Shown: positions 48,481 through 60,369, counted from the first letter of the stretch. The stretch: 64,000 nucleotides of DNA from Pomacea canaliculata (GCF_003073045.1 NC_037592.1:40481760-40545759), one strand, 5' to 3'. The notes: generated by a model from the sequence alone, not told the origin. Translations and numbers: made by a program.

Positions 48481-49884
48481 ATGTCGCACGGTAAATGTTT
48501 ATCAGGTATGTAGATGTGATTGTTTACTGTTTTTTTTTTCATAGAAGCAAAAATACAGACGATTCTACTAAAAGCCTACGATTACCTACACAATTCAGCA
48601 TCTGTTTTATTTTATAACAAAGCATTCTAGCTGTTTTCTTATTATTATATTTTTCGAACACAGATGTAAAGTATTTGTGGGTTAAATGTGAGACCTGTTG
48701 ACTCCCTCGTGAGCAGTAATACATTCTAAAAGTTCTTGCACTGATTTATGACGATAAACACTACACGATGTTTAACAACTGTTGCTGATTGTGTTTGTCT
48801 TACACCAGACCACGGATCCCGAAGATGGGGGATGAATTAAGGCCAGGCAAACATGTTTTTCATCATTTGTTATGGTTAAAAAGCGTTTTCATAGAAAATC
48901 TTTTACTTTACATTTGTCTTAGTTTTTTTTCTGTCTGATTAGACCACGTGGTCTTTGACAACATGGCTGACAACAAGCAGTCGCAGGTGGAGCAGTTGCT
49001 GGAGGTGGTACACAAGATGAGTCAGGCTCATGGCGGGAAACCTTACACGTGTCCTAAGTACAGCGACATCGGTAAAAAGCGTGGAGGAGGAGGTGGCGAA
49101 GGAAATACAAGAAAAGGCGGAGAAACAAAAGAACGAAATCGATAAAAGAGAAAAGGATCTGCAGCAAAAACAAATGGAAATAAAGAAACAAAGAAAAGAA
49201 CTTGAAAGAAAGGAAGAGGAAATGAGAAAGAAAGAGCAGGAAGTACAAGTGAAAATGAAGCAAATAGAAGAAGAAGCAGAGAAACAAAGAAAGGAATTTG
49301 AAAAAAAGGAAAAGGAGAGAGACGGACGAATGAGAGAGAACGATGAGGAGATACAAGCGAAAATGAAGCAAATAGAAGAGAAAGCGGAAAAACAAAGAAA
49401 AGCATTTGAAAGAAAAGAAGAAGAGAGAATTGAGCAAATGAGAAAGAACGAGTTGGAAAGGGAGAAACAGCTGAAGTCCTTAATGGAATCCTTAGACAAG
49501 CAGCAGCTCAGTGCTGAGAGGGTGAAGCAGGAGATGAAGACATTTCGACAGGAAGCAGAAAGAGCGAAGGAGAAAGAGCGAAGAGAGATGGAGCAGGAGA
49601 GGGAAAGAGAAAGACAAGGTGTAGAGAACAGACAGCAGCAGGTGGAGATGACACAGCAGTACGAGGAGCGTCTGGACGACGAACGTCAGGCGAGAAAAGT
49701 TCGAGAAGATCAACACCAGAGTCAGATACAGAAGCTGCTGGACGACATAGCAGATCGTGAAAATGAGAAGCAGAAGATGGAGAAGACGATAGATGACCGA
49801 GAGAAGCTGCATCAGATGAAGCTGCAGGACCTAAATCGCAGGCTCCACGATGCAATTCAAAAAATTTCATGTGTTGTTCTATGA
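48481..49884 (+). pseudogene. AIG1/GIMAP pseudogene D (GTPase core deleted)
   Basis: The first exon 48481-48505 (MSHGKCLS) is intact and matches gene A. The acceptor that should open the P-loop exon (GATTAG at 48938-48943) is instead joined to the middle of exon 3. The P-loop, DSPG and TRGD are therefore gone, and the reading resumes in frame at [10 protein letters not shown]. An extra base near 49080 then shifts the frame compared with all paralogues. A further deletion removes the segment equivalent to [13 protein letters not shown]. The coiled coil stays open from about 49085 to 49884 and ends in CVVL, a CaaX box. With the spliced first exon the product would be a short peptide ending after the frameshift. 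Confidence 0.85.
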
Positions 49885-50376
49885 TATCCCTTACATCTGA
49901 GAAAACAATTCTCGATACTTACATGAAAATATTTGGAGAACATTATAACATTCCTAAATTCACATAAATGTACGAAATAGACGTTTAAAACAGATAATTA
50001 GTTGCGAGAAAAGCAATTCTGAAATTCAAAATACAGTTAACTCAGGATCAGTCTATCCACAATTGGGTGAGGCTCTCAGCTGTTTGATGAGAATTTTGAA
50101 ATGAAAGATTGAATTATTTGTTCTTTAAAAATATGTATTTTGTTGACTTTGGTCAGCAACAGTTTGTCAGCTCATATGTCTTAGGAAACAATTTATAATG
50201 GCTTACTTTTTTACTTTAAACTGTTTTAGCTTAACTGGTTATTATAACCTAACTAGAAGTGCACACAATTCCAGAACAAACAGAAATTACTTGTTTATTA
50301 TGTGAAACTGGTTGGAAAGATAGAATTTGTAAGAACAACTCATACACTGCATGCTGTGTGAAATGTGATTCTAACG

Positions 50377-50382
50377 AATAAA
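50377..50382 (+). promoter_or_regulatory. Candidate polyadenylation signal of pseudogene D
   Basis: AATAAA occurs in the 3' block shared with gene C (about 45050-45140). Confidence 0.45.
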
Positions 50383-50607
50383 CTATTTCTTACAAGTAAG
50401 AGTCGATTTTGTAAAGTCCTATCCCTCAGTTTTCTCTGTTAAGAATTACATTTTACAGCCACTGTGGCGGGTGTCTGACCCCACACGTGACCCGACAGTT
50501 AATCTCAGCACCTTTAACCCGGACCATCTAGTCGTCTCGTGTGCGTGCGTGTGTGAATGATGCAAGAGTTGTTCACCAGAATGTTTGGTTCAAGAGAGCG
50601 CCTAAAC

Positions 50608-50817
50608 CAGGGGTGTGCAATTAATTTTCCCAAGGGGCCGCATCAGAAATTGGGATGGTTTTAGAGGGCTGGACTAATATAGTTAACTCAGCTTTACCCA
50701 ATACTGTATATACAGTATATATATACTGGCGGGCGGGCCAGCGGGCCAGCGGACGGGCCGCTCAGAGACAGGAGGCGGGCCGGATCAGGCCCGCGGGCCG
50801 GCCTTTGCCCAGGTCTG
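50608..50817. mobile_element. hAT-type MITE, copy 2 of a GGCCCGC/ATTGCCCAG family
   Basis: Ends are CAGGGGTGTGCAATTAA and TTTGCCCAGGTCTG. Flanks GCCTAAAC and GCCTACAT share five leading bases, a decayed 8-bp duplication. It is the same family as 45604-45782 in the opposite orientation. Confidence 0.8.
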
Positions 50818-52246
50818 GCCTACATGGTACTCGATGTTTCCATGTACTCTTTGTACATTGTATATAGTCCTAAGAGGGTGATAAGTACAGCAGTGGAGAG
50901 AGCGAGCAAGCGGTGAAAGAAAATTACATTCCCCACATTCCCCCAAGACCCCCATTAAATACATTGCTAAATCACCTTCGGGTGGAAGCACTTTACCTTC
51001 TAAAAATCAACAACAAAAAAAGGGTTAAAAAATTACTACTGATGTCCGAGATTACAATACTGGTAACTGCTGAATTTACAACAATAAAGATATATACTGG
51101 CGAATATTTATAGGTCCCTCTCATTGAACACATGTATAAAATATTGGACCGAGATTCCTTTCTTGAACAGGTATTATGAGCGAGAGAGAGAGAGACGGAG
51201 AAAAGGGGGAGTGCGAAAGAGTGGTTCTGAGAGTTTAGCTGAAATGACCTCATGAAAATCTGTTAGCAATTTGTCAGAGTGATGAGAGTGTGACAAAGTA
51301 TAAACATTTCGTAGATCACTCAAATACACAGAGGACAGAGCTACCTTCAAGCTCACAATATCTTTGGTTGCAGAGAAGACATCTGTACTCAAGACAGATT
51401 AAACCGAACTGAAGGTAATTTTCTTCTAATTGTAAAAATTCCTCTTTAAGCGCTTCTTTATTCTATGAAACCATTGAAAGTGAATAAATTTATCTTTCAT
51501 ATACATACATATTTGCTAAATACATTTCATAGACTCAACAGTTTCACGGATGTATTACTATTACTTTAAATAAAGAAAAAGCTGATCCACTCCTTCCCAG
51601 ACCTGGCGGCCCGACGGGAGCTGATGGAACTTTTCCGGTAGGACATGTCTCAACACAGGTGCCACAACACATCTACTATGTAATTTCCAATTCAAGAACA
51701 TTGGCTGATTGAGACACGGCTCATAGAGAAGAAAAGAAACGAATCCAGTAAATGTAAACAGTTTACTAGCTCATAGCATGAAAGGGCACTCAGTGTATAT
51801 AACGATTGATATCTACCCAAGTGTTTTTGTTGGCTCTTCTGGTCATTGATCGTTTGTGACGTGAAATGTCAAGAATTAATTTTTCTGTGCATGTCTTAAC
51901 TCGTATTCGATGTGTGCGCGTGCGGGAAGGAGCCAGGGGCACTATGTAGTACAGGTGTTCAAACGTTTATGGCAAACACCCAAGAGGTATATGCTCGTAG
52001 TGTGATCATTACCTTTCATGTCTGCGGACGTCTCGAATACAGAATTTAAATATCCTAGTGGTGCATTTTCTAAGCGGTGCCATGCTGAAAAGTCTATGAA
52101 GTATGTACAAACCATAACGATTAAGTTTTGTAGATGCAGTCTATGTAATGAATACCACACACTCATAGTGATAATGGCTGAATAAAAAAGCGAGGTTTAT
52201 TACAGACGAACTGATTACAGCCTTGATGATATCAGAGTACTCATTA
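50818..52246. other. Intergenic, no gene seen
   Basis: No supported exon. About 51120-51200 resembles 4590-4660 (shared GGACCGAGATT(C/T)CTTTCTTGA-like stretch), and a GA run lies near 51180. Confidence 0.4.
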
Positions 52247-52254
52247 CAAATAAC

Positions 52255-52611
52255 CAGTGTTGTCCATAGGAATGGGAATCCCAAAGGAAACGTCCCATGG
52301 GATGGGATGGGATGGGACAGCACACATTTGTATTTCCCATGGTAGTCGATACTTGATATTGCAAAATAAATTTACTGTTATTTCATTCATCAAGGATTTA
52401 AATCTTTCCTCTGAATCATCTATTGTATGTGAAGTAGCAGGAATTATAGAACAAAAGCCGAAAAGTGGTTTTCAGTGTTGTCCACAGGATTGTTAATACC
52501 ATGGGAATCCCATGGGAAACATCCCGTGGGATGGGACGGGATGGGACAGGCATAAATTGCCATGGGATGGGATGGGACGGGATAGAAAAATATGTCCCAT
52601 GGACAACCCTG
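52255..52611. mobile_element. hAT-like MITE, 'TTGTCCAT' family, copy 2
   Basis: The exact 8-bp duplication CAAATAAC flanks it (52247-52254, 52612-52619). Ends are CAGTGTTGTCCATAGG and CCATGGACAACCCTG. As in the copy at 11506, a second left end (CAGTGTTGTCCACAGG) lies internally at 52475, and ATGGGATGGGA blocks flank a unique middle. Confidence 0.88.
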
Positions 52612-53157
52612 CAAATAACCCAGTAAAGTGAAGGAACAGTATAATTTTTTTCTCTTACGTCGATCGTGGTAGATCATGCAGTAAAACGTTTAATTAACAT
52701 TTAATCAGTAGCATCCTAACGAATTTGATGCGTGTGTCAGCCTGTGAGATAACAGGGTCGAGATTGCGGGTCGAGCTGCGCTGGCGATGTTCCAGGAAAG
52801 GTTATTTCTCAGAAACCCCACAGAGGCCCTGCCAGGGTTACAAAGCTATTAATAATGCTGACACTGCTCACTTCTCAATACACGATCAATCTCGTATGAA
52901 TTATGTGTGCTCGAAGTAATTTCAGGTAACTTTAGAAGCCGCCTTGTCGATCGTGTTTTGTGATATTGTGTTGATTGTATTTTTGTAGATTTTATCGACT
53001 AGTGTTTGGAGGGAGCTAAAGCGACAACCGATGCTTATCATGCAACTAGAGGTAGACTTCACTAAAACTGAGTTAATTTATGAACCGATCAATGTGTTGT
53101 TTTGTATACGACTGTTATGAATAGCTGAACATATGAAAGTTTGGTCATGAACAACAT

Positions 53158-54017
53158 TTTTAATCTTTGTGGTGTCGAATTCACTTCCTAATCAGCATTT
53201 CCGTGAACATTTGCAAACTCTTAATTTTGGAGACGTCGGTGTTAACCCTTTAAAAGCGTTAAAAGCCTCAGATTTATGAATTCCATGTGCGCCCGCGTGA
53301 TACCAATAGTGAAGAAGCATATACAGTGATTTATGCGAAAATATAAACATAAATAACAAGATGACTAGCAGTCTGCTATTCTTCTTTCGATAATTTGTAA
53401 CATCTAACTTTCCATTCTGACATGGTATGGGTAAATGTCTTACCCCATGTTCGATTTAAAAACAAAAAAAAAAGTAAGAATACAGGTAAAGAATTTGAAT
53501 GAGGTATTTTAACACCTCAGTCAAGACGCCAGTGACATGTACGTGATAATAGGATAGATACATTTGGTGTGCTGGGGATGGCTACTTGGTACAGGGGAGA
53601 CAACAAGAGAAGGGACGGTGATGATGGGTCATTAATTAGAGTTATTATCGACCGGCTGTAAGAGTGAGAGAATTAAAAGGACTTGTATACAACACGTGAG
53701 TCGTGTTTTATAAAATTACTACTGTGTTGTCTGCTAACCTTATCCTGTCCGGTTGGTGTCTTTATGACAAGGGCGTCGTAATGCATTGGACCCTTGTTTT
53801 TAAATAAGGCGGGCCAAAACGTTGTTCAACATGACATAAGGGGTTAACAAGCGACGACTGCAGCGCCCCCAGGGCGTATAAAAGTGCTCTCAAACGGCGC
53901 GATCGTCAGTCCTGTGACTTGCACTGAGCTAACGCTAACGCGCCCTGTGAGCTAACGAAGTCGACTCCCTGAACCTCCTTTGTCGGCGAGCCAAGTGAGT
54001 ATTATTTGTTTCTGGTG
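53158..54017 (+). mobile_element. Promoter-bearing repeat (LTR-like), plus copy
   Basis: It is the inverted partner of 47066-47893, alignable end to end. It contains a strong TATAAAAG and ends CCAAGTGAGTATT...TTCTGGTG. The last 40 bases also recur on the minus strand at about 54914-54965. Three copies sharing one right edge mark a mobile-element boundary. No long ORF lies inside. Confidence 0.65.
53877..53884 (+). promoter_or_regulatory. TATA box inside the LTR-like repeat
   Basis: TATAAAAG lies 162 bp before the ATG of the 144-aa ORF, with GC-rich sequence just upstream. The minus copy at 47066-47893 has GTATCAAAA at this place, so it is probably inactive. Confidence 0.55.
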
Positions 54018-54038
54018 CTTTTTGTTATGTAAACAAAC

Positions 54039-54473
54039 ATGGCATCCAACAGAATCCTACCTGAGACGATGTGTCGTCTCAAAATCCGATCTCGAGCGAT
54101 ATATCCTGATGGTGTAACAACACCCAGCCCCATCCACCTGACGGGAAATAATAGTTTCTTTGAACAAGAAACCCCTCCATGCCACTATCCTTTTGTCGTT
54201 GATTTACATCGAGCTAGGCAGAGCACACAGCCTTCTGACATACTGTCGCTGCGCAATAACCTAAACATCCAGTATCGGGATGACACTTCTCTTGAGTACA
54301 GCGATGTAGACATGGCCGCTCACCGACACAGGGGCGGTAGAGAAAACGATTTCCTTCCTGCTTGGCGAACGTTTGCCCTACGGACAAATGTGAATCTGAT
54401 GTCTACAGCGCAAGTTGAAGAAGTGTATTCTGATTATGAAATTCACTTAAGAGGCAGAGAAAAACATGGTTGA
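54039..54473 (+). CDS. Unrecognised 144-aa ORF after an LTR-like promoter
   Basis: An open frame starts MASNRILPETMCRLKIRSR and ends with LRGREKHG. It has balanced composition with no low-complexity bias, no signal peptide, membrane segment or motif I recognise. It begins 22 bp after the shared edge of the LTR-like repeat and is the first ATG downstream of its TATA box, so it may be the first ORF of a mobile element. A host gene driven by the repeat's promoter is the alternative. A GTGAGTA donor at 53996, just before it, could splice around the ATG. No homologue is seen next to the other repeat copies. Confidence 0.45.
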   Translation: MASNRILPETMCRLKIRSRAIYPDGVTTPSPIHLTGNNSFFEQETPPCHYPFVVDLHRARQSTQPSDILSLRNNLNIQYRDDTSLEYSDVDMAAHRHRGGRENDFLPAWRTFALRTNVNLMSTAQVEEVYSDYEIHLRGREKHG

Positions 54474-54913
54474 TTCTTTCAGCGTAAATTCTCCTGGATA
54501 AAAGTACAGTACGATAATGGAATTTATAGACGTTATGCCTTAACGGCACTAAACCCACCCAGTCTCCCTATGATGAGAGTCACTTACTAAGGAGAGTGGA
54601 ATTCAAAATTTATAGAAAAAAAACTTTTAGCTAGATATTCATATTCGTTCACATATAAATGCAACTGTTTGCATTTATATGTATATGCGAAAGCCACAAA
54701 TACATATAGTAACAAAAGGAAAAGTTTTTTTAACTAGCAAGTTAAAACTACTAAGCTTGGTGTCGGTGAGTCAAGGGAACATTTTTTGAAAGTAACCAAA
54801 TATTTGTCAGCCCTAAAATTTACTCCTCCGTACACAAACTCCCCAATCATCTCCCAAGTCTGAGAAGTCTTGTGTTATATCTCTTTACCTCCCACTTTTT
54901 TTTGGCACCAGAA

Positions 54914-54965
54914 TCATTTAGTACTCACTTGGCTCAGCAGATGACGGAGGTTCGGGATCAGCAGG
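54914..54965 (-). repeat. Third partial copy of the LTR-like repeat's right end
   Basis: Minus strand reads CCGAACCTCCGTCATCTGCT then GAGCCAAGTGAGTACT and ends TTCTGGTG, matching the last part of 53158-54017 in opposite orientation. Confidence 0.5.
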
Positions 54966-54969
54966 TGTA

Positions 54970-56170
54970 AGTGTGAGGGCGTTCTCGGTCGCCACCTGTG
55001 TTAGTAACTTCCACAAAAGGAAGTGAAACGAACACTCACACACAAAAGCATCAGTTGGTAATATAGGTGTCTTAAGTGTACACCATGACATACATGCCAT
55101 CTGTGAGAGTGATAAAGCAATATTGTACTTTAGAAAATGACATGAAGATGAAAAAAAAAAGTCATCATCTAAGCATATTCTTCAAGTGTGTGATGAAAGA
55201 GCTCTTTACCGATGAGTGTCACTGATTCCAGCTGAGGGTTACTAATGGTCAGACATCCACCTACAGTTACAGGTATGTTCTCCTTTCCCATTTTTAAATA
55301 TGTGCATGTGGGGAAGAGAAGAAAAGGAGGGAAAAAAGACTGGGGTTCTCAAGTAAGACTGTTTGTGAAGGAAATATTGTGTAATCTATAAGTTTTTTTT
55401 TACTGAGTGTGCTTTTATTTAATTGCCATCAAGATTTCCAAATGATACACTACCACAAAAAGTATACCATGTGCATTCACGCTCATGCACACACACATTT
55501 ATAAATAACATGCTTAATATAATAGCATGTTCCTTTCCTTCAGCCATGCAGTTCTCCATTTCTATAATATGTCAAATGTTCTCTTTTTTTCCCTTTAGTA
55601 ATTCTTCTAGGTGAGAACCAAAGCCTAGACTCCTGTAGTTCTGTATTCGTCAGCATCGGTGGGGAATAATTGGTATGTGTATGATTTCCATTGTGTCAAA
55701 ATTAAAAATTTTATTAGATAATCTTTTCATATCAGAATCTTCATAGCTCATTATTTCCACTATTTAATACTATGCCTGAAGACACTTTCTGACAGCTGTC
55801 AACCTTTTACATCACTTTACACAGTTTGTTAGTATAGATTCCAGATAACAAATTTAGTATAGACTTTAATAAATTAGTTTTTAATACTGGGTTAAAAATA
55901 TGGTAATAACACTGAAATAAATCTTGTTGGTATAATATTTAGGAAAAAGATGCATATTGTGTATGTGCTAGTTTGTGTTGGAAAGAGTATATGTAGATGG
56001 TAATTTTAATATTTATTTTGTGTTAGCAGTTTCTTACATCACAAAAGTTATTTTTCAAATGTCTTCAACATAATGTATTAAGAAATTTTTATTGATAGAA
56101 TTATTTTTATATAAAACTATAGAAATTATTGTATTTTGCATTCTGGTGCTAACATTAATTTCCTTTACTT
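54970..56170. other. AT-rich, no gene assigned
   Basis: Only short frames occur. There are several plausible splice sites (for example AG at 55599 followed by GTGAGA at 55614) but no coding context that I can defend. Confidence 0.35.
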
Positions 56171-56179
56171 TACCGTCAG

Positions 56180-56907
56180 GATTTTTCTGCCTTCATCCTT
56201 GTGAATATGCGTCACCTGCAGGTTCCCAGGCCGGAAGATCTGACCACCTGCAGCATGTCACATCATATCATCACCAGTTTGACGTTTGCTCAGGTTGTCT
56301 GCTCTTTGTACTAAAAGTGTATTTTTTCTGTTATAGATTTTTAAATAGATTTTTAACTTTTATATTATATAAACGTTTTATCGTTGTTTTTATCTTTCTT
56401 TTTTATTAAAAATTTAAATGCATAATGAAAAATGTTGTACAGAATATGGCAAAGGGATCCTAATAATAGTAAATTGACTATTGGTAATTTCAAGAAACTA
56501 AATGAACCTGTTGCTTCCCACCCTAATCCTTCCGTGGATCACATCAGTGGGCTGTCACCAAACAGTAATAAAGATGTCGCTAATAATAGATTATTCCATT
56601 TCTGAAGCTATGGAATCATATTGATATGTCGAAAACTATGTCGACACACACGTCTTTTCACTTTCACTCATTTCTCTACCTTGTGCTTTGAAATTGCTCA
56701 TTGCTTGGAAGTACAACCATGCTGCAAATGTGTCATTTTTACCATTATTGTCTGTTGCAGATAGTGATACATGGAACACCATATGAAGTAGAGACTTCAG
56801 CACCTGATGATGGTTCTGCTTTACCAGTGATGATTAATAATAATGATTTATATAGTGCTTTTCCAATGACTTGGTCAGAGCGCTTTACAGAAATGATACA
56901 GTCCTAA
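56180..56907 (+). CDS. Two phase-matched candidate exons of an unknown gene
   Basis: Exon 56180-56293 (acceptor CCGTCAG, donor CAG/GTTGTC) codes 38 residues including RHLQVPRPEDLTTCSMSH. Exon 56761-56907 (acceptor CTGTTGCAG) starts IVIHGTPYEVETSAPDDG and ends at a stop. Both are phase 0, so they join in frame. The last 60 bases of the second exon (TTTATATAGTGCTTTTCC...GCGCTTTACAG) look like a dispersed repeat that has become the C-terminus. The family is not recognised and 5' exons are not identified. Confidence 0.35.
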
Positions 56908-57219
56908 CATTTGTATTGCCTCAACTAAATTCCTGTTTGACCTAAGGGGACTAACTGAGAATTAGTAAAACGTGCAAATCAAAACAAATTTGTTGTGTTT
57001 GCTTCCTGAAGTTTATTGAAACTGGATAGTTCCACATATTCCACCAAGCTGAAGGAGGTATTTCAAAAAGGATTGTTCTTTAAAGCTTGAAACAAAATTT
57101 GGAAAAAGGCAGGAAGGCTTCACAGATGAAAACATACTCAAAAGTTGTCCTGTCCCACATATAAGGCCTTTTAGCAACAAAATTGTTGTGCTTGCTAGAT
57201 CCAATATGCCAATATTACA

Positions 57220-59145
57220 AAAAAAAAAATAAAGGAAAGGGCTACAGAAAGCAGAAAAATTAAAAATATTCTTCACTACTCATTATTATAATCATTTATT
57301 TGTGCTCGAACACACTCATGCATTTTTCTTAGTAGAACAATACCTATGCAGATCTAGATTGAAGTGTTGAGTGGGTTATAGATACTTCTTACTAACCATG
57401 GCAGGGGTTGCCATTCCATAAGGTTAGCTGCAAGCCTCCTTAGTGCAACATACCCAGATGTTAAAACAGGCTGCACTTTTTAGAACATGAAAGCAAGACT
57501 TTTTCATTATGATTAGGTGCGTTCAAAAATAATATCCAGAGCGCATAATTATGCGTAATTTTCAAAATATAAGACTTAGATGTCCTCACCTGCCATGGGA
57601 AGAAGAAAATCTACAAAGGAGAGTATTAGTATTTGTAACAGTGCATATGACTCTTCAGTTCAGCAAATTTGTGAATATCTTCAAGTCAAACGAAGAAATA
57701 TCAGGTTTTGTTGAAGAGATTTTGTTTTGCCCAGATAATGAAACAGTTCATTCGGAATGCAACCCTACAGATTTGAAATTTATTTAGAAGTCTCAGCTTA
57801 AGAAAAATGAAGTCCAAACTGAGTTTGCTCAACAGAAGAGAACATACAGCAACAGCATGGTGCATCTGGTCTGTTCTCTTTTACTAAGGAAAGCATATTT
57901 TCAAATTAAGCTCAAGCAGATGCTATTTTTAGGGAAAACCCGTTTCATCACTTTTTTTTTTGACAAATCCAGGTGTGATTAAGTAAAAGACATTTGTTGC
58001 ACCTCTTTGTCATAAAATACAGCCAGAATATGTATATATGATATTTGCCAAGCTTGCAGTTGAAATTGCCCATGTAAATCACAAACTTGTTTCATGTCAA
58101 TGTTCTTATTTATGAGTAATTTCCTCCATCATTGCTTCATGAATTAGTGTATCGATTTTATGTTTCAGCACAGAAAGACGCCTTGCACTTTCGAATTTTA
58201 GCCAGTCTGTCAGCAACAGTTAATCCATAGTTGAGATATTCATTATTGCTCTTTCGAGCTTCTTTTAAGCTTTCTATGAAGTTGATTGCACCTTCCTCTA
58301 AGCCTAATGTAGGCCAATGGCTGGGCCCCAAAGCTCTTTTCTTTTTCAATGGTGACAACCCTTCTTCACAGAGCCCGGTGTTCACAGATTTCCATTGAAG
58401 TTCTGCAAGCTCTCATAGCTGATTTCTCATCAGCAAGATGTAAACGACTAGTTTGTAGCTTGCTGTCATGGATTTCACAATTCTGACACGCACTTCCTCT
58501 TGTTGGGGAATGTCCTGCTGGAAAGGAAGTTACGTTGTGCTCACCCCGTGGGTTGTCATTATCATCTTCCTGCAAAAGAAGCAATTACTATTAAATGTGT
58601 GTAACCTTATTATTAGTCTACTAAAAACTCAAGAAAAGGGAATAGTTAAAATTAAACCCAGAGTGGAATTTTCCCTTCCATATGACTAAAGAGGTTTCTT
58701 TGAGAATGGCAAAAATGGCAAGGAGCATATGCAGTGGTTATATTTGGCCTTAACTAGGAATCTAATCTGTTTTAGGAAGGTAAATGAAAGGTGTGCACTT
58801 AAGCCTGCAATCTCATTTTGTGTGCCTAAGAAAGGATGTCACTCAAAATTTTAAGATCTACTTGAAAGTAACATTAGTATGGAATGATAAAAATAATCAT
58901 GTATGCAATACTTTTAGTTTTATTAACATTTTCATTCAAACTTTACATATTTTCAAAACAAAACATGTTTGAAAACTCTTGGGGGTTTCGTGATGGAAAA
59001 ATGATAAAAGATACAAGGAGTAAAATGCACCTACGCCCTGGTGTACACCATCAGTCAGTGAACTTGCCAAATGGATATTTACCAAATATTTCAGCCACGG
59101 TAATGTTCATACTAACCTGTTCTTACATTTTCTAAAGTTTACTCG
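57220..59145. repeat. Large dispersed or duplicated segment, copy 1
   Basis: It aligns with 61265-64000, beginning AATAAAGGAAAGGGCTACAG and ending near CATTTTCTAAAGTTTAC. Copy 1 lacks about 270 bp present at 62165-62435 and about 640 bp present at about 62962-63620. It carries a broken minus-strand exon (58106-58569). Confidence 0.85.
58106..58569 (-). pseudogene. Unknown-family C-terminal exon, copy 1
   Basis: The minus-strand acceptor TTCTTTTGCAG is followed by DDNDNPRGEHNVTSF. Then, after a frame change, come LCEEGLSPLKKKRALGP and EEGAINFIESLKEARKSNN to DRLAKI. One extra C near 58190 breaks the frame; in the restored frame the end matches copy 2 (LSVLKHKIDTLIH...) with the stop at 58106-58108. 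The family is not recognised; it is probably a repeat-borne or duplicated gene. Confidence 0.55.
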
Positions 59146-59824
59146 GTTATAAATAAAATTGTAGACTTTAAATACCAGAGTGGAAAATTATTTCCTGTGA
59201 TATCTTTGTGTCAGCAGCACTGGGCAAAACTAGCAACTAAAAATTTTTTTAACGTATGCCAGATCCATTTGTCTCATGCTTGGCAACAGCACTTTTTTTT
59301 TTTTTTGGTGGGGTGGGGGGTCACGTGGACATCTTAACATCAATTTAACTTGTAGCGTTAGCTGATGCACCATCTTAGTTTCACTAACGTTAATAGAAAC
59401 CATGCCAACCTCCTTGATTTCCTTTGTTTTGTAATGAGAATAAGAATATTTACAACAGTTTAAAATTTGTAAATATTCATAGCTGCATAAGCAATACAAA
59501 GTTATTTAAATGTAAGACAACCATAATACGATATAATCATAAGCCCTAACCCTCGCTCTTTCAACTCCAAATAATCGAGAGCAGGAATATTTACTGGTGA
59601 TAGATGGGGAATTCCGCTGTCAACCTGCTTTGATTTACTTTCTCGGTTAACTAATTTTAAAAGCTGTCTCCCCCCTAAGCTAGTGAATAAAGAGAGACCA
59701 AATCGATCCTAAAAATTTCCCCAAAGAGTTATTTTGCCTCACAGTCTTCTATTTCGTCCGTCGTTCCAATCGTCAGTTTTGTACAGAGGCAGAAGTCATC
59801 GTATCTTTTAAATCAACAAAACCA

Positions 59825-60004
59825 TCACAAACAATCGCTGTAACTAAAAGTCCTTGCCGTTTCGGCGATATCAGCGACATGTTCGTCACACTTCATTTCT
59901 TGCTTCGCTTTATGATGCTTCCATCGTGCAGCCGCTGCTTTTCGACCCAGCGCCTTTCGCAATCGCGTTCCTCCGCCAAAGGGTCTTTTCTTCTTTTTAG
60001 ACAT
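59825..60004 (-). CDS. Short basic ORF, possible first exon of the minus-strand unknown gene
   Basis: It begins MSKKKKRPFGGGTRLRKALG and is strongly basic for 35 residues, nuclear-signal-like, then acidic to a stop after SYSDCL. It lies 1.3 kb upstream, on the same strand, of the acceptor at 58569, with a possible GTTTGTG donor just before the stop. The function is unknown and the link to the downstream exon is a guess. Confidence 0.3.
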   Translation of the reverse strand: MSKKKKRPFGGGTRLRKALGRKAAAARWKHHKAKQEMKCDEHVADIAETARTFSYSDCL

Positions 60005-60369
60005 AATGAACTGCGCTACAGAAAGGCGACAAACATCGAGAGAAGCAGCGTGCGACCTTGTCAACGGCTCACCGATGCAGGGGAGACAACGCCGTCACCC
60101 CCACAGACGCAATCGCCACGCAGATTATTTCACGTCATTCGACGTGTTTTACGTAGAGAATGTCGTCATAGGCGTAACTACGGCGACTGCGGCCGATTGA
60201 GGTGGGAGCCATGCCGACCACACGGTACAGAGATTATGATTGGTCGGCATGGACTCCACGAAGAATCGCTAGGCAGTCGTCTTAGTTACCGCGTTGCTAA
60301 TGGCCTGATTGATTAGAGGGAGAGTAGTTAGTTAAGTTAGGCAATCTAACGTTGCTCTGGACAGACAGA

